A stretch of 64,000 nucleotides of DNA from Neobacillus kokaensis (GTDB taxonomy: Bacteria; Bacillota; Bacilli; Bacillales; Cytobacillaceae). The DNA is taken from positions 368,871 through 432,870 of the forward strand of contig NZ_BNDS01000002.1 of assembly GCF_014656545.1 (NCBI RefSeq), written 5' to 3'. This document shows, piece by piece, positions 26,054 through 35,446 of this stretch; position 1 is the first letter of the stretch; the number at the start of each line of letters is the position of its first letter. The notes beneath the pieces are model-generated. The model was not told the origin of the DNA and did not search any database. It saw only the letters and a program-made list of their open reading frames with translations. A program made the translations under genes and the position numbers.

Positions 26054-26578
26054 TTAGTTTCCAGCTCCGCCGTTAGCTGAAGCAGCATTGTTTCTCCTGC
26101 GCTTTTGAATTGCGTTAACCCCCATTACAACTGCTATTAATTCCTCAGTTGATAACTTATTGCTGTGATTGGTTAATTGGAAGGCGGGCGATGCGAAAAA
26201 GCCGCTAACCTTTTCAAATTTGGCAATCTGGTTAGACTGCTCGTCAAAAATATTATACTCGCGCGAAAATGCTTCAGAATGAATAAGATATACCCCGCGC
26301 CCGTAAGCATCGTATTCATATTTTTTTGACATGAACGTAAATTTCTGTTTCAGGATTCCCAAATCTTCCCCGCTCCGGGTGGTTATCCTCCACTTATTGC
26401 TAAAAAAGCCAAAACTTCCGCTTACAACTTGACTGCCATCTTTATCTAGTACATCCATACTGGAAGAAAAAGCACTTCTTAAATTAAGCTCGCCAACCTT
26501 TTCTTTCTCACTATTAAAAATTTCTGTTTTTCCTGCGGAAAAGAAATTATCCTTAAAAAATACAGTTTGCTTGCTCAT
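26054..26578 (-). CDS. Tubby/LURP-one-like (YxjI-type) protein
   Basis: A 174-residue cytoplasmic protein with the LURP-one-related/Tubby C-terminal beta-barrel pattern: repeated short strands such as VFFKDNFFSAGKTEIFN, GSFGFFSNKWRITTRSGE and YNIFDEQSNQIAKFEKV around a central hydrophobic helix near the C terminus (TEELIAVVMGVNAIQKRR). The family may act as lipid-binding scramblase relatives or scaffolds, but the role here is unknown. The ATG at 26578 has AGGGGGG upstream. It is divergent from the AAA ATPase, 94 bp away. Confidence 0.7.
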   Translation of the reverse strand: MSKQTVFFKDNFFSAGKTEIFNSEKEKVGELNLRSAFSSSMDVLDKDGSQVVSGSFGFFSNKWRITTRSGEDLGILKQKFTFMSKKYEYDAYGRGVYLIHSEAFSREYNIFDEQSNQIAKFEKVSGFFASPAFQLTNHSNKLSTEELIAVVMGVNAIQKRRRNNAASANGGAGN

Positions 26579-26672
26579 CCCAATCCCCCCTGTATTTTTA
26601 TTACGTTTCTCCATTGATACAGGTTTCACCATATTGGTACAATATTGGTAAAAAGCAGACCCGAGGTAAAAA

Positions 26673-27422
26673 ATGTATTGGAACAGCCAATTTTTAAGAA
26701 GCATTCACTTAAAACGAAATGAGATTCCGTCTTTTAATCGATATCCATTTCAACTTCCTTGTGTAAAAAATTTAGATGTGCTGCATTTTCACCCCAAGGT
26801 TACCTTCCTTGTCGGAGAAAATGGCATGGGAAAATCTACATTACTGGAGGCCATTGCAGTTGCCTTAGGGTTTAATCCTGAGGGCGGATCCTTAAACTTT
26901 AATTTTTCAACCTATGATTCTCATTCTCCACTCGGGGATTATCTCAAACTCATTAAAGGAATGAATAAACCAGAAGATGGATTTTTTCTGCGGGCTGAAA
27001 GCTTTTATAATGTAGCTTCCAATATTGAGGAATTGGACCGGGAAATAATCGGACCAAGAATTATTGATTCCTATGGCGGTGTCTCGCTTCATGAGCAGTC
27101 TCATGGTGAGGCGTTCTTTGCTACGTTTCTTCATCGTTTTGGCGGAAATGGAATCTATATTTTGGACGAACCGGAGGCAGCTCTGTCGCCTCTCAGGCAA
27201 ATGTCCATGCTGACGCGGATTCATGATTTGGTTCAGGATAATTCCCAATTTATCATCGCGACTCATTCTCCGATTATAATGGCATACCCTGATGCGAAGA
27301 TTTTTGAATTTACAAATACCGGGATTACCGAAAGTAAGCTCGAAGAAACAAACCATTACAAGATAATGAAGCAATTTTTCGATGATAAAAATCGAATGCT
27401 TCACCATTTATTGGACGAATAA
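26673..27422 (+). CDS. Stand-alone AAA (ABC-type) ATPase, COG3910-like
   Basis: A 249-residue predicted ATPase of the COG3910/AAA_15 type. Walker A is LVGENGMGKSTL near residue 50, an ABC-like signature is SLHEQSHGE near 145, Walker B is IYILDEPEAAL near 165 and the switch histidine lies in FIIATHSPII. It lacks transmembrane segments, a TOPRIM domain or a coiled-coil arm, so it is neither a transporter nor an OLD nuclease. The partner and function are unknown. CGAGGT precedes the ATG. It shares an intergenic region with the Tubby-like gene and ends at a bidirectional terminator. Confidence 0.85.
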   Translation: MYWNSQFLRSIHLKRNEIPSFNRYPFQLPCVKNLDVLHFHPKVTFLVGENGMGKSTLLEAIAVALGFNPEGGSLNFNFSTYDSHSPLGDYLKLIKGMNKPEDGFFLRAESFYNVASNIEELDREIIGPRIIDSYGGVSLHEQSHGEAFFATFLHRFGGNGIYILDEPEAALSPLRQMSMLTRIHDLVQDNSQFIIATHSPIIMAYPDAKIFEFTNTGITESKLEETNHYKIMKQFFDDKNRMLHHLLDE

Positions 27423-27423
27423 T

Positions 27424-27459
27424 GGAAAAAGAGCCCGGAGTGTCCGAAGCTCTTTTTCC
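27424..27459. terminator. Bidirectional terminator between the ATPase gene and speD
   Basis: AAAAAGAGC (27426-27434) pairs with GCTCTTTTT (27449-27457), with an inner CGGA/TCCG stem, between two convergent stop codons. Confidence 0.9.
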
Positions 27460-28265
27460 TATACAATATTTTTCCCGTAAAAAATCTCATCCATTTCCAG
27501 CTTGATTCTTTCGGTTATTTCATCTACTTCTTTTTGCGATAATTTATCTTTTGTATATCCGAACAGATAGTTATTAATATCAAAATCCCGCAGCTTACAT
27601 TTCGTATGAAAAATATTCTCCTGATAGACATTCACATCAATCATATCGAATAATTCAATTAAATCGTCAGGAATGTAATTCTGAATAGAGCTGATTTCAT
27701 GATCGATAAATAGTTTGTAGCCATCTTTGTTTCTAGTGAAGCCGCGCACGCGGTAATCAATTGTCATGACGTCGGTCTCAAAGGAGCGGATTAAATGGTG
27801 CAATGCCTTCAAAGGTGAAATTTCACCACAAGTAGAGACATCAATATCGGCCCTGAATGTGCTGATCCCCTCGTCAGGATGGTACTCAGGGTATGTATGG
27901 ACAGTGACATGGCTTTTATCTAATTGAAGAACAACGGATTCCATTAACGGTCCTGGTGATTCCTCAAAAATTTCAGATGCCGGATTTTCAACCGGAGCTT
28001 CCGATACTAAAAATGTTACACTAGCCCCCGCAGGCTCAAAATCCTGACTAGCGATGTTCAAGACATGTGCGCCAATAATATCAGCTACATCCTGTAAAAT
28101 TCCCGTTAGCCTTTCAGCACTATACTGCTCATCAATATATTTTAAATAGGCCTCTCGCTCTTCTTTTGTTCTTGTATAGCAGATATCATACATGTTAAAG
28201 CTTAGCGACTTAGTTAAATTATTAAAGCCATGTAACTCAATCGCTTTTTCATGTGTTAATTTCAT
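27459..28265 (-). CDS. speD: S-adenosylmethionine decarboxylase, class 1a (E. coli type)
   Basis: A 268-residue pyruvoyl-dependent enzyme that decarboxylates SAM for spermidine synthesis. The self-cleavage serine lies in [13 protein letters not shown] near residue 112, with catalytic cysteine and histidine regions in [14 protein letters not shown] and [11 protein letters not shown]. It aligns along its length with the gammaproteobacterial 264-residue SpeD ([20 protein letters not shown]) and not with the roughly 126-residue class 1b SpeH of B. subtilis. The ATG at 28265 has GGGGGG 8 bases upstream; the GTG at 28271 is too close to it. No speE lies nearby. Confidence 0.94.
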   Translation of the reverse strand: MKLTHEKAIELHGFNNLTKSLSFNMYDICYTRTKEEREAYLKYIDEQYSAERLTGILQDVADIIGAHVLNIASQDFEPAGASVTFLVSEAPVENPASEIFEESPGPLMESVVLQLDKSHVTVHTYPEYHPDEGISTFRADIDVSTCGEISPLKALHHLIRSFETDVMTIDYRVRGFTRNKDGYKLFIDHEISSIQNYIPDDLIELFDMIDVNVYQENIFHTKCKLRDFDINNYLFGYTKDKLSQKEVDEITERIKLEMDEIFYGKNIV

Positions 28266-28430
28266 CCACACTTCCCCCCATAAATTCTTTATTTAGTAAG
28301 ATACCCAAAGTTTAGGTGAAATATCGGGTCAAGACGTTTTTAAACAAAAATCAAGAAATCACTTGAAAATACTATGCTTTTTTTATCATATTTCACCAAT
28401 TGTTGAGGACATTAACATTGAGGTGACACG

Positions 28431-29687
28431 ATGAAAAAACTAATTTGGCTGTTATTTATTTTTCTAATAGTACCCAGTCTGGCAAAAGCTGAATCACAGA
28501 ATACTAAAATAAAAACGGTATTTGTCAAGGAAGGATTTCTGTGGACGAAAATAAACGGAAAAGAAGAAAAAATTACAAAGGAAGCGGCAAAATACCCAAA
28601 TTCACCGCAATGGTCTCACGACGGTGTTTGGATTGTTTACCAAGTGGAACCGCAAAAGAAAATAAGACCTGACCTGGAAAACCAAACGGAAATTTGGGTG
28701 TACAATACGAAAACAAAAAAGCATAAGAGAATTACTTTTAACGGAAGGAACCCGCAATGGTCTCCAACGGAAAACCTGCTGGCGTTTAAAAGCGGCGGTG
28801 TCTTAAATGTTTCTAATCTTAAACAATTTTATAATATTGCCCTCGGTGTCGGTGATTATCGCTGGTTCCCGGACGGCCGTGCCTTTATTGCATCGTCTGG
28901 GGCGACTTTAAAGCCGGACGGCTGGACAGATCCAGTTCTTTATAAAATCGCATTAGAAAAGGACTTAGACAAAATCTCAAGTCTGACTAAAAACGTAAAG
29001 AAGATTTATACCATCCCAAGCGAATTAAAGAAAGGCGACATGACACTACTGGCCATTAATGCAACAGATTTCCGGTTCTCACCCGACGGAAGATGGATTT
29101 CATTTATGACCAGTCCAACTGCTTCTTGGTCTATGGACAGCAATTTCGCTTGTGTGATTTCAACTGATGGTCAAAAGTTTGAAGTGTTGGATGATATTAT
29201 TTGGGAAGTCGGTACACCAAAATGGGCGTATCAGCAAAATCGCTTAGGCTATATTGCCGGCTCCGGCAGGATTGTCTTTGGGTTTACGAATAAAAATATG
29301 AAGGTTACGGACCTGCCTTCATTTAATTCTCTCAGTCTCACACCGACAAACTTTGCGGAACTAGGTTTTACATGGAAGGATGACTATTCTATCATCGTTT
29401 CACGAGTTAAAGAAAGTGAATGGTCAAATGATGCGAAAAAACGCCCAGACCCGTCGTTATTTTTAATAAAAATTGGCGAACAGACCCAAACACAGTTGAC
29501 CCATCCACCAAATGACTACGGTGATTACGATCCTATTTATCTTCCAACGGCACAAAAACTCACCTGGCAGAGGAAACAGGACCTAGCCTCAGCCCAGAAA
29601 GATTTATGGATCGCTGACGGAAACGGAAAAAACGCAATGGTTTGGATTAAGAATATTGAGGGGTATGATTTTTACGAAGAAAAATAG
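28431..29687 (+). CDS. Secreted TolB/PD40-like beta-propeller protein
   Basis: A 418-residue exported protein. Residues 1-20 form a signal peptide (MKKLIWLLFIFLIVPSLAKA) ending at an A-x-A-like site with no lipobox cysteine. The body contains repeated PD40/TolB blades such as SPQWSHDGVWIVY, NPQWSPTENLLAF and FRFSPDGRWISFM. It likely binds a partner or ligand outside the cell; the role is unknown. The ATG has GAGGTGA upstream. It starts 165 bp from divergent speD and precedes the polysaccharide deacetylase by 129 bp, which includes a terminator. Confidence 0.8.
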   Translation: MKKLIWLLFIFLIVPSLAKAESQNTKIKTVFVKEGFLWTKINGKEEKITKEAAKYPNSPQWSHDGVWIVYQVEPQKKIRPDLENQTEIWVYNTKTKKHKRITFNGRNPQWSPTENLLAFKSGGVLNVSNLKQFYNIALGVGDYRWFPDGRAFIASSGATLKPDGWTDPVLYKIALEKDLDKISSLTKNVKKIYTIPSELKKGDMTLLAINATDFRFSPDGRWISFMTSPTASWSMDSNFACVISTDGQKFEVLDDIIWEVGTPKWAYQQNRLGYIAGSGRIVFGFTNKNMKVTDLPSFNSLSLTPTNFAELGFTWKDDYSIIVSRVKESEWSNDAKKRPDPSLFLIKIGEQTQTQLTHPPNDYGDYDPIYLPTAQKLTWQRKQDLASAQKDLWIADGNGKNAMVWIKNIEGYDFYEEK

Positions 29688-29710
29688 TTTTCTTCAATTG
29701 TTTTCGAATT

Positions 29711-29755
29711 CCAATCGGATAAGGCTGCTGCAGCTTTGTCCGATTTTATTTTTTC
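29711..29755 (+). terminator. Terminator of the TolB-like gene
   Basis: AATCGGATAAGGCTG and CAGCTTTGTCCGATT pair around a CTG loop with minor mismatches, followed by TTATTTTTT. Confidence 0.85.
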
Positions 29756-29816
29756 AAAAGAAAACTAAAATGGGAAATGGTATGATAAAAATAAGGCATT
29801 TAAGGGGGAATAATAA

Positions 29817-31091
29817 ATGGGGCAATTCCGCAAAATCCAATGGATTGTTTTACTTTCTGTGTTGTTTTTATTATCAGGTTGCTGGACGCAAACACCTCAC
29901 GAGAGCAAAGAAATTAAACGTAAGGAAATTGGTCTTGAACCTAAAGAAATTGATAGTGCCTCCATTAAAATACTGCAGAACATGATGAAGCTGGCACAGG
30001 CTGGTACGGTACCTGGTTGTCCATTTAATGTCCTAAATAGCACCATTGATCAGGCTAAGGCCGAATGGGGCGAACCGGATCAAGTTGATCAAGCAGGTTT
30101 GGGATTCTACGCGACTTATGAAAAAAGAAATATCGTTCTAGGCTATAATAAAGCTGGCGAAATTTTTGATGTCCGTTCATATGCCGATAACCTAAAAGAC
30201 CTTACAGACAAAATGGTTGAAAAAGAATTTGGCCAACCCGCGGAAAAAAGGAATAACACCAATGAAAATATTTATGTTTACCCCATATCCCAAGATATCC
30301 AGCTTAAAATCATCATTCCGAAAAGCGCTCCAATTATCGATCATTACTCGATTTATAATCCTAACAGGGTTGCTGGTGATTATACCCTTGAGATAAAAGG
30401 GAGATCGAATAACCTTTCCAAATCGGCATGGGCCTCCATGCAAAGATGGCGGAATGAAATCGTTGTTTTTTCAAAAGATCAGGAAAATGTCTATATCAAT
30501 GGACCTGATAAAAAGATGGTTGCCCTTACCTTTGATGATGGACCAGATACGGTTATTACCCCTGCCATCATAGATATTTTAGCCCGCCATCATGTAAAAG
30601 GAAACTTCTTCTTTTTGGGAAGTAAAGTGAAGGAACACCCTGATGTTGCTAAAGAAGCCTATAGGCGAGGAAACCTAGTTTTGAGTCACAGCTATGACCA
30701 TGTTGAATTAACGAAATTGGAACCAGAAGCGATTCGGAATGAAATTGATCAGGCTGGGAAGATGATCAAATCAGTGACTGGAAAAGAACCAGCCGTACTA
30801 AGGACACCATATGGGGATACAAACGCTGAGGTAGCGCAAATTTCTAAACAGCAAGGATATTCGATTGTCCTTTGGTCGATTGATACACTAGATTGGTCGC
30901 AAAAGGATCCGGAAAATATTATTCACAATGTAGCAGCAAATGTCAGAAATGGTGATATTATCTTAATGCATTCCGATTCCGATAAGATTGCGACAAAAAA
31001 GGCATTGCCAAAGCTTATCAAAGAACTCCAGGAAAGAAACTATGAAATTGTCGACCTGGAAGAACTGTTGAATATTCAAGCTTATCAATAA
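29817..31091 (+). CDS. Lipoprotein polysaccharide deacetylase (DUF4309 + NodB)
   Basis: A 424-residue lipoprotein. The signal peptide ends at the lipobox LLSGC (Cys near residue 21). Residues about 55-195 look like a DUF4309/YjgB-type domain (GTVPGCPFNVLNSTIDQAK), and residues about 225-420 are a NodB carbohydrate esterase 4 domain. All five NodB motifs are visible: TFDDGPD, SHSYDH, RTPYGDT, WSIDTLDW and ILMHSD. It probably deacetylates a wall glycan at the outer membrane face; the substrate is unknown. GGGGGAA precedes the start. Confidence 0.88.
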   Translation: MGQFRKIQWIVLLSVLFLLSGCWTQTPHESKEIKRKEIGLEPKEIDSASIKILQNMMKLAQAGTVPGCPFNVLNSTIDQAKAEWGEPDQVDQAGLGFYATYEKRNIVLGYNKAGEIFDVRSYADNLKDLTDKMVEKEFGQPAEKRNNTNENIYVYPISQDIQLKIIIPKSAPIIDHYSIYNPNRVAGDYTLEIKGRSNNLSKSAWASMQRWRNEIVVFSKDQENVYINGPDKKMVALTFDDGPDTVITPAIIDILARHHVKGNFFFLGSKVKEHPDVAKEAYRRGNLVLSHSYDHVELTKLEPEAIRNEIDQAGKMIKSVTGKEPAVLRTPYGDTNAEVAQISKQQGYSIVLWSIDTLDWSQKDPENIIHNVAANVRNGDIILMHSDSDKIATKKALPKLIKELQERNYEIVDLEELLNIQAYQ

Positions 31092-31249
31092 CATGAATTT
31101 TTTAAGGCAAAGTCTGCTGTCGACCGGCAAACCGCATTAAGCGGAGAAATTTATACGCTATAGGAGGAGCTTAGGGAAAAGGGAATTATCCTAACTGTGA
31201 TATTAGTAGACTAAAGAGACGAGGCCTCAGTCACCCTATTTCCGAACCA

Positions 31250-31290
31250 AAAAAATGTCCTTCATCACCTTGATGAAGGACATTTTCTAT
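31250..31290. terminator. Bidirectional terminator between the deacetylase gene and ytzG
   Basis: A 15-bp perfect stem, AAAATGTCCTTCATC (31252-31266) with GATGAAGGACATTTT (31272-31286). The preceding 31092-31250 holds no intact gene. Confidence 0.9.
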
Positions 31291-31342
31291 ATTACAAGAC
31301 CGTATTTCATCCGGGATCGCCTAATCAGTGGCAGGCGCTGTT

Positions 31343-32062
31343 TCATTTCACCTGATAATCCTTCAATAACTCGACTTCTTCATCCGTCAATTCCCGATAT
31401 TCTCCAAGCTCGAGCGTTTCGTCCAAAGCAAGTGGTCCCATAGAAATCCGCTGCAGGTAGACGACCCTTTTTCCAACGGCTTGGAACATTCGCTTTACCT
31501 GATGAAACTTGCCTTCTGTAATCGTTAATTCAATATCGGAACGAATCCCGGACTTTAAGATTTTCAGATCACCGGGCTTTGTTTTATACCCATCGTCGAG
31601 GACGACACCTTGGGCAAAGGCTTTAACATCCTCTTCCGTTACCTCTTGATCAATCACTGCAAAATACGTTTTAGGGACATGCTTTTTTGGAGAAAGCAGG
31701 CGGTGTGCCAATTGACCGTCATTGGTGATCAATAAAAGTCCCTCGGTATCTTTATCAAGTCTGCCGACCGGGAACGGCTCATAAACCTGATCCTCAAGTT
31801 CCAATAAATCAATCACCGTTTCAGCGTTGTTATCCTCTGTTGCCGATAAAACCCCAGGCGGCTTGTTCATCATTAAATAAATAAATTCTTTATACTCAAT
31901 TACCTCACCATTAAGTGTAACGGTCTCCGATTCCGGATCAACATGCTGTTTCGCGTCCTTGACCACTACATCATCAACCTTAACGGCACCGCTTTTTAAC
32001 AGCTGCTTTACTTCCTTGCGGCTGCCGTAGCCAAGATTGGCAAGCATTTTATCAATTCTCAA
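31343..32062 (-). CDS. ytzG: RsuA-family rRNA pseudouridine synthase
   Basis: A 239-residue pseudouridine synthase. An S4 RNA-binding domain covers about residues 1-60 (MRIDKMLANLGYGSRKEVKQ), followed by the RsuA/RluB/E/F catalytic domain with the key aspartate in GRLDKDTEGLLL near residue 102. It modifies a uridine in ribosomal RNA, by family most likely 16S. The start is TTG at 32062, with AAGGAGA 8-9 bases upstream. It overlaps the end of murJ by 11 bp, so the two are cotranscribed and probably coupled. Confidence 0.92.
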   Translation of the reverse strand: MRIDKMLANLGYGSRKEVKQLLKSGAVKVDDVVVKDAKQHVDPESETVTLNGEVIEYKEFIYLMMNKPPGVLSATEDNNAETVIDLLELEDQVYEPFPVGRLDKDTEGLLLITNDGQLAHRLLSPKKHVPKTYFAVIDQEVTEEDVKAFAQGVVLDDGYKTKPGDLKILKSGIRSDIELTITEGKFHQVKRMFQAVGKRVVYLQRISMGPLALDETLELGEYRELTDEEVELLKDYQVK

Positions 32063-33683
32063 CGCTTCGTCTCCTTCCAGGCAACTTAAATTTTGTCATA
32101 ATCCGGTCTAATCTTGTGCCAAACAAGCGTCTAGCCAAACCTGACCTTAAAGAAAGATAGAAATAAATCGCTGCCCCTGCTGCAGCACTGATAACAATTA
32201 TAATCACCGATTGTATCTTCGATGCAGGTGAAAGGAATAACAGCAATAGCTGATAGACACCTTCTGTTCCAGCCCACATCAATCCGGCAAAGATAACAAT
32301 CAATAAACTTCTGCGCCAAACAAAACGGAATGGATAGTTGGCAAATTTTTTAATGACGATGAGATTAATCATAATCGCTGCTAAATATCCAAGTGTGGTT
32401 GCTAAAACTGCTCCTTTTGTTTCCATCATTTTGATCAGCGGAATATTCAACGATAATTTGACCAGTAAGCCGACAAGCAGGCTGAGCACGGTAAATCGTT
32501 GTTCATTAATGCCCTGTAAAATGGCTGCTGTTACAGAGTATAGAGAAAAGAGAATTGCGACTGGCGCATAAGCGCTTAGAACTTCTTTTCCAATTAGGTC
32601 ATGCTGATAAAAGACTGTATAAACCGGTTCTGCCAGTAAGGACAGCCCAATTGCAGCCGGCAATGTTAAAAATAAAAGAACCTGAAAGGACTGATTCAAT
32701 TGATGAACCATGCTTTTTCTGTCGCCCTCTACAAACGCCTTTGTAATACTTGGGACCAAAGTTAAAGAAAAAGCTGTCGCGAGTGAAACAGGGATAATAA
32801 CAATTTTATGTGATTCAAAGTTTAGCATGGAAAAAAAGGCATCTGCCATTTTCTCGGTGAACCCAATTTGAACTAATGCTTTACTAAACGTAAATTGGTC
32901 AATTGCCTGAAATAAAGGATTGGCGATTCCAACTAAGACAAACGGAAAAGAATACATAATGATTTCTTTATAGATTTCTTTAAGTGAAATATTAATTGTA
33001 CCTTTATCTTGTTCAAGCAATTGATTTAAATACGATTTTCTTTTATACAAATACCAGAATAATACAGCCAGCCCGCCAATTGCTCCGATAAATGCGGCAA
33101 ATGTGGCCACACTGACAGCTGTCACAAGTTCGCCATTCAGAAACTTTATTACCACAAAGGCACCCAAGAGAACGAAGGCGATTCTGACAATCTGTTCCAC
33201 TACTTGTGAAAGTGCAGAAGGTCCCATTGATTGGTGTCCTTGAAAGTAACCTCTAATTAAACTCATAAACGGTACAACAATCAGGGCAAAACTGACAGCT
33301 CGCATGACAGCAGTGACATCTTTTAAATTAGCTTCCCCGCCGGTACTCATCTTAGCAAGGGTCGGCGCAGCGAAATACATAATTAAAAAGGCAGCAAATC
33401 CTGTCGTCAGCATAATCACTAATCCAGACTTAAATAGCTTTCTGCCAACCCCATATTCCTCTAAAGCATTATATTTTGAAATAAATTTAGAAACAGCCAG
33501 CGGCACACCTGCCGTTGCTACACTAATAAAAATTGTATATGGAACGTAGGAATATTGATAAAGTACAGTTCCTTCCCGGCCAACTATTTGAAAAAACGGG
33601 ATAACATAAATTAAACCAAGAATTTTTGAAAGTATTGTTCCTAATGTTAAGATAAACGTGCCTCGTAAAAGCTTAGACTGCAT
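32052..33683 (-). CDS. murJ: Lipid II flippase MurJ (YtgP)
   Basis: A 543-residue integral membrane protein with about 14 helices, of the MOP/MVF superfamily. B. subtilis YtgP (544 residues) is the MurJ that moves lipid II to the outer face for wall synthesis. The N terminus LLRGTFILTLGTILSKILGL is typical of the polysaccharide-transporter-like Bacillus group, and charged residues recur in the first half (RGYFQGHQSM). The ATG at 33683 has GGAAGGGA upstream. It is followed by ytzG with an 11-bp overlap. Confidence 0.93.
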   Translation of the reverse strand: MQSKLLRGTFILTLGTILSKILGLIYVIPFFQIVGREGTVLYQYSYVPYTIFISVATAGVPLAVSKFISKYNALEEYGVGRKLFKSGLVIMLTTGFAAFLIMYFAAPTLAKMSTGGEANLKDVTAVMRAVSFALIVVPFMSLIRGYFQGHQSMGPSALSQVVEQIVRIAFVLLGAFVVIKFLNGELVTAVSVATFAAFIGAIGGLAVLFWYLYKRKSYLNQLLEQDKGTINISLKEIYKEIIMYSFPFVLVGIANPLFQAIDQFTFSKALVQIGFTEKMADAFFSMLNFESHKIVIIPVSLATAFSLTLVPSITKAFVEGDRKSMVHQLNQSFQVLLFLTLPAAIGLSLLAEPVYTVFYQHDLIGKEVLSAYAPVAILFSLYSVTAAILQGINEQRFTVLSLLVGLLVKLSLNIPLIKMMETKGAVLATTLGYLAAIMINLIVIKKFANYPFRFVWRRSLLIVIFAGLMWAGTEGVYQLLLLFLSPASKIQSVIIIVISAAAGAAIYFYLSLRSGLARRLFGTRLDRIMTKFKLPGRRRSVEN

Positions 33684-33888
33684 AGAATCCCTTCCTGACT
33701 GAACAAATACGTGTGTTTCATCGGGTCCAAAAAATTCGACCTTTTTTGCACACTATTAGTAGTTTACAACTTCTTTTCCTGTGATGCTACTAACAACCAA
33801 GTTATTTTTGTTAAAAATCATTGGAAATTCGTTTATTTATAATAGATATGTATATAATGAAATGAATATATTTAAAGTTGGTGGAAGT

Positions 33889-35154
33889 ATGGAATTTGAT
33901 GTTATTGTGATTGGCGGCGGTCCCTCAGGATTAATGGCAGCCATTGCCGCTGGAGAAAAAGGCGCTAAGGTGCTATTGATTGATAAAGGGGACAAGCTTG
34001 GCAGAAAGCTAGCGATCTCAGGCGGCGGACGCTGCAACGTTACAAATCGGCTGCCGGAAGATGAAATTATTAAACATATCCCGGGAAACGGCAAATTTTT
34101 ATACAGCGCATTTTCGATTTTTAATAATGAAGACATTATCAGGTTCTTTGAAGGGTTAGGAATTGCCCTAAAGGAAGAAGACCATGGCCGGATGTTTCCC
34201 GTATCCAATAAGGCCCAGTCGGTCGTCGATGCCCTATTACAGCAATTAGAAAAACTCAATGTCAGGGTGTATAAAAATAGCCCGGTTGCCGACGTGATGT
34301 ATGACGATGGCCGGGTTTCGGGAGTTTTATTAAAAGACGGGCAAAAGTTTACTGCTAAATCAATAGTGATTGCTGTCGGAGGCAAATCAGTACCACATAC
34401 AGGTTCGACGGGCGATGGCTATGCTTGGGCGGAAAAAGCGGGACATACGATTAGTGAATTATTTCCTACTGAAGTGCCTGTTACCTCAGGAGAGCCGTTT
34501 ATTCAGAATAAAACGCTGCAAGGTTTATCATTAAGGGGCATCGAATTAAGTGTGTTAAATCCAAAAGGCAAGGCACTGATCAGCCATCGCATGGATATGA
34601 TTTTTACCCATTTTGGAATCAGCGGCCCGGCGGTATTAAGATGCAGCCAGTTTATCGTCAAGGCGATGAAAAAGTGGAACCTAACACAGGTTACGATGAG
34701 CTTGGATGCCCTCCCAGATCGCAAAGAAGAAGAGGTATTTCAGGAAATTGTTAAACTAGTAAAAGCTGAACCAAAAAAGAGTATCAAAAATACATTAAAA
34801 GGAATGCTTCCTGAACGTTATTTACTTTATCTTTTGGAATATAATGAGATCGATCCTTCCGCGCAAGGCGGAACCATTTCTAATGAAAGTATCCGCAGTT
34901 TTGCCAAAAGCTGCAAGCAATTTGAGTTTAAAGTCAATGGTACACTGTCACTTGAAAAAGCCTTTGTCACAGGCGGCGGAGTGTCTGTGAAGGAAATCGA
35001 TCCTAAAACGATGGGCTCGAAATTCATGAACGGGTTGTATTTCTGTGGTGAAATCCTCGATATTCATGGTTATACCGGCGGTTATAATATTACCTCCGCG
35101 CTTGTTACCGGCAGGCTGGCCGGAACGAATGCTGCTTTAACTGCTAAGGCCTGA
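33889..35154 (+). CDS. ytfP: YtfP, HI0933-like FAD-dependent oxidoreductase
   Basis: The ATG at 33889 gives 421 residues, as for B. subtilis YtfP. The FAD-binding Rossmann motif [18 protein letters not shown] starts at residue 4, with GGGRCNVTN near 47 and a C-terminal FAD contact in [15 protein letters not shown]. It belongs to the HI0933/BaiN flavoprotein family, whose substrate in Bacillus is unknown. An upstream in-frame extension to 33781 is AT-rich and has no homology. A GTGG sequence precedes the start. It is divergent from murJ. Confidence 0.92.
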   Translation: MEFDVIVIGGGPSGLMAAIAAGEKGAKVLLIDKGDKLGRKLAISGGGRCNVTNRLPEDEIIKHIPGNGKFLYSAFSIFNNEDIIRFFEGLGIALKEEDHGRMFPVSNKAQSVVDALLQQLEKLNVRVYKNSPVADVMYDDGRVSGVLLKDGQKFTAKSIVIAVGGKSVPHTGSTGDGYAWAEKAGHTISELFPTEVPVTSGEPFIQNKTLQGLSLRGIELSVLNPKGKALISHRMDMIFTHFGISGPAVLRCSQFIVKAMKKWNLTQVTMSLDALPDRKEEEVFQEIVKLVKAEPKKSIKNTLKGMLPERYLLYLLEYNEIDPSAQGGTISNESIRSFAKSCKQFEFKVNGTLSLEKAFVTGGGVSVKEIDPKTMGSKFMNGLYFCGEILDIHGYTGGYNITSALVTGRLAGTNAALTAKA

Positions 35155-35175
35155 CTTCTTTGTCAGGCCTTATAA
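35144..35175. terminator. Terminator shared by ytfP and cse60
   Basis: AAGGCCTGAC (35146-35155) pairs with GTCAGGCCTT (35162-35171). It overlaps the ends of both convergent genes. Confidence 0.85.
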
Positions 35176-35348
35176 ATTATCATGGCTGAAAAACAATAGA
35201 TTTGTTCTTCCTCTTCTTCCTCTGTCATAGCTGCCACATTGTATTTAATATCCAAAAGACTCTTTTCATCCAGTCCTTTTAAAAAGCGGTTCATTTCTTT
35301 TTCTAGATCCTTCTCATGCTCCCGGTCAAACAGCTTTACTTGAATCAA
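35163..35348 (-). CDS. cse60: Sporulation protein Cse60
   Basis: A 61-residue acidic protein (MIQVKLFDREHEKDLEKEMN at the N terminus, ending QIYCFSAMIIYKA) almost identical in pattern to the 60-residue B. subtilis Cse60, a sigma-E dependent sporulation product of unknown function. The start is TTG at 35348, with AAGGAAG upstream. Its last codons share the hairpin with ytfP. Presence supports a spore-forming host. Confidence 0.88.
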   Translation of the reverse strand: MIQVKLFDREHEKDLEKEMNRFLKGLDEKSLLDIKYNVAAMTEEEEEEQIYCFSAMIIYKA

Positions 35349-35412
35349 TGGACTCTTCCTTTCTTTTTTGTATCAGTATTACCAACTTTTCAGAAAATTA
35401 AAAACAGAAGAA

Positions 35413-35446
35413 GCAAAAAAAACGACTCCGTAAAGGAATCGTTACT
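35413..35446 (-). terminator. Terminator of ytwF
   Basis: On the minus strand AACGATTCC-TTTAC-GGAGTCGTT (9-bp stem with one wobble) is followed by a run of T. It overlaps the ytwF stop and lies about 65 bp before cse60. Confidence 0.88.

Noticed and set aside
26630-26652. Direct repeat ATATTGGTA twice, considered as an operator
   Set aside because: It is short, AT-rich, and most simply explained as overlapping -10 elements of the divergent promoters.
26907-27407. 166-codon minus-strand frame
   Set aside because: It is antisense to the ATPase gene, which has complete ATPase motifs and a ribosome site.
31092-31250. Possible decayed Spo0E-like or other small gene, with AGGAGGAGC at 31162
   Set aside because: No start codon follows the ribosome-like site at usable spacing, all frames have stops within 20 codons, and the resemblance to a Spo0E pattern was too weak in any one frame.
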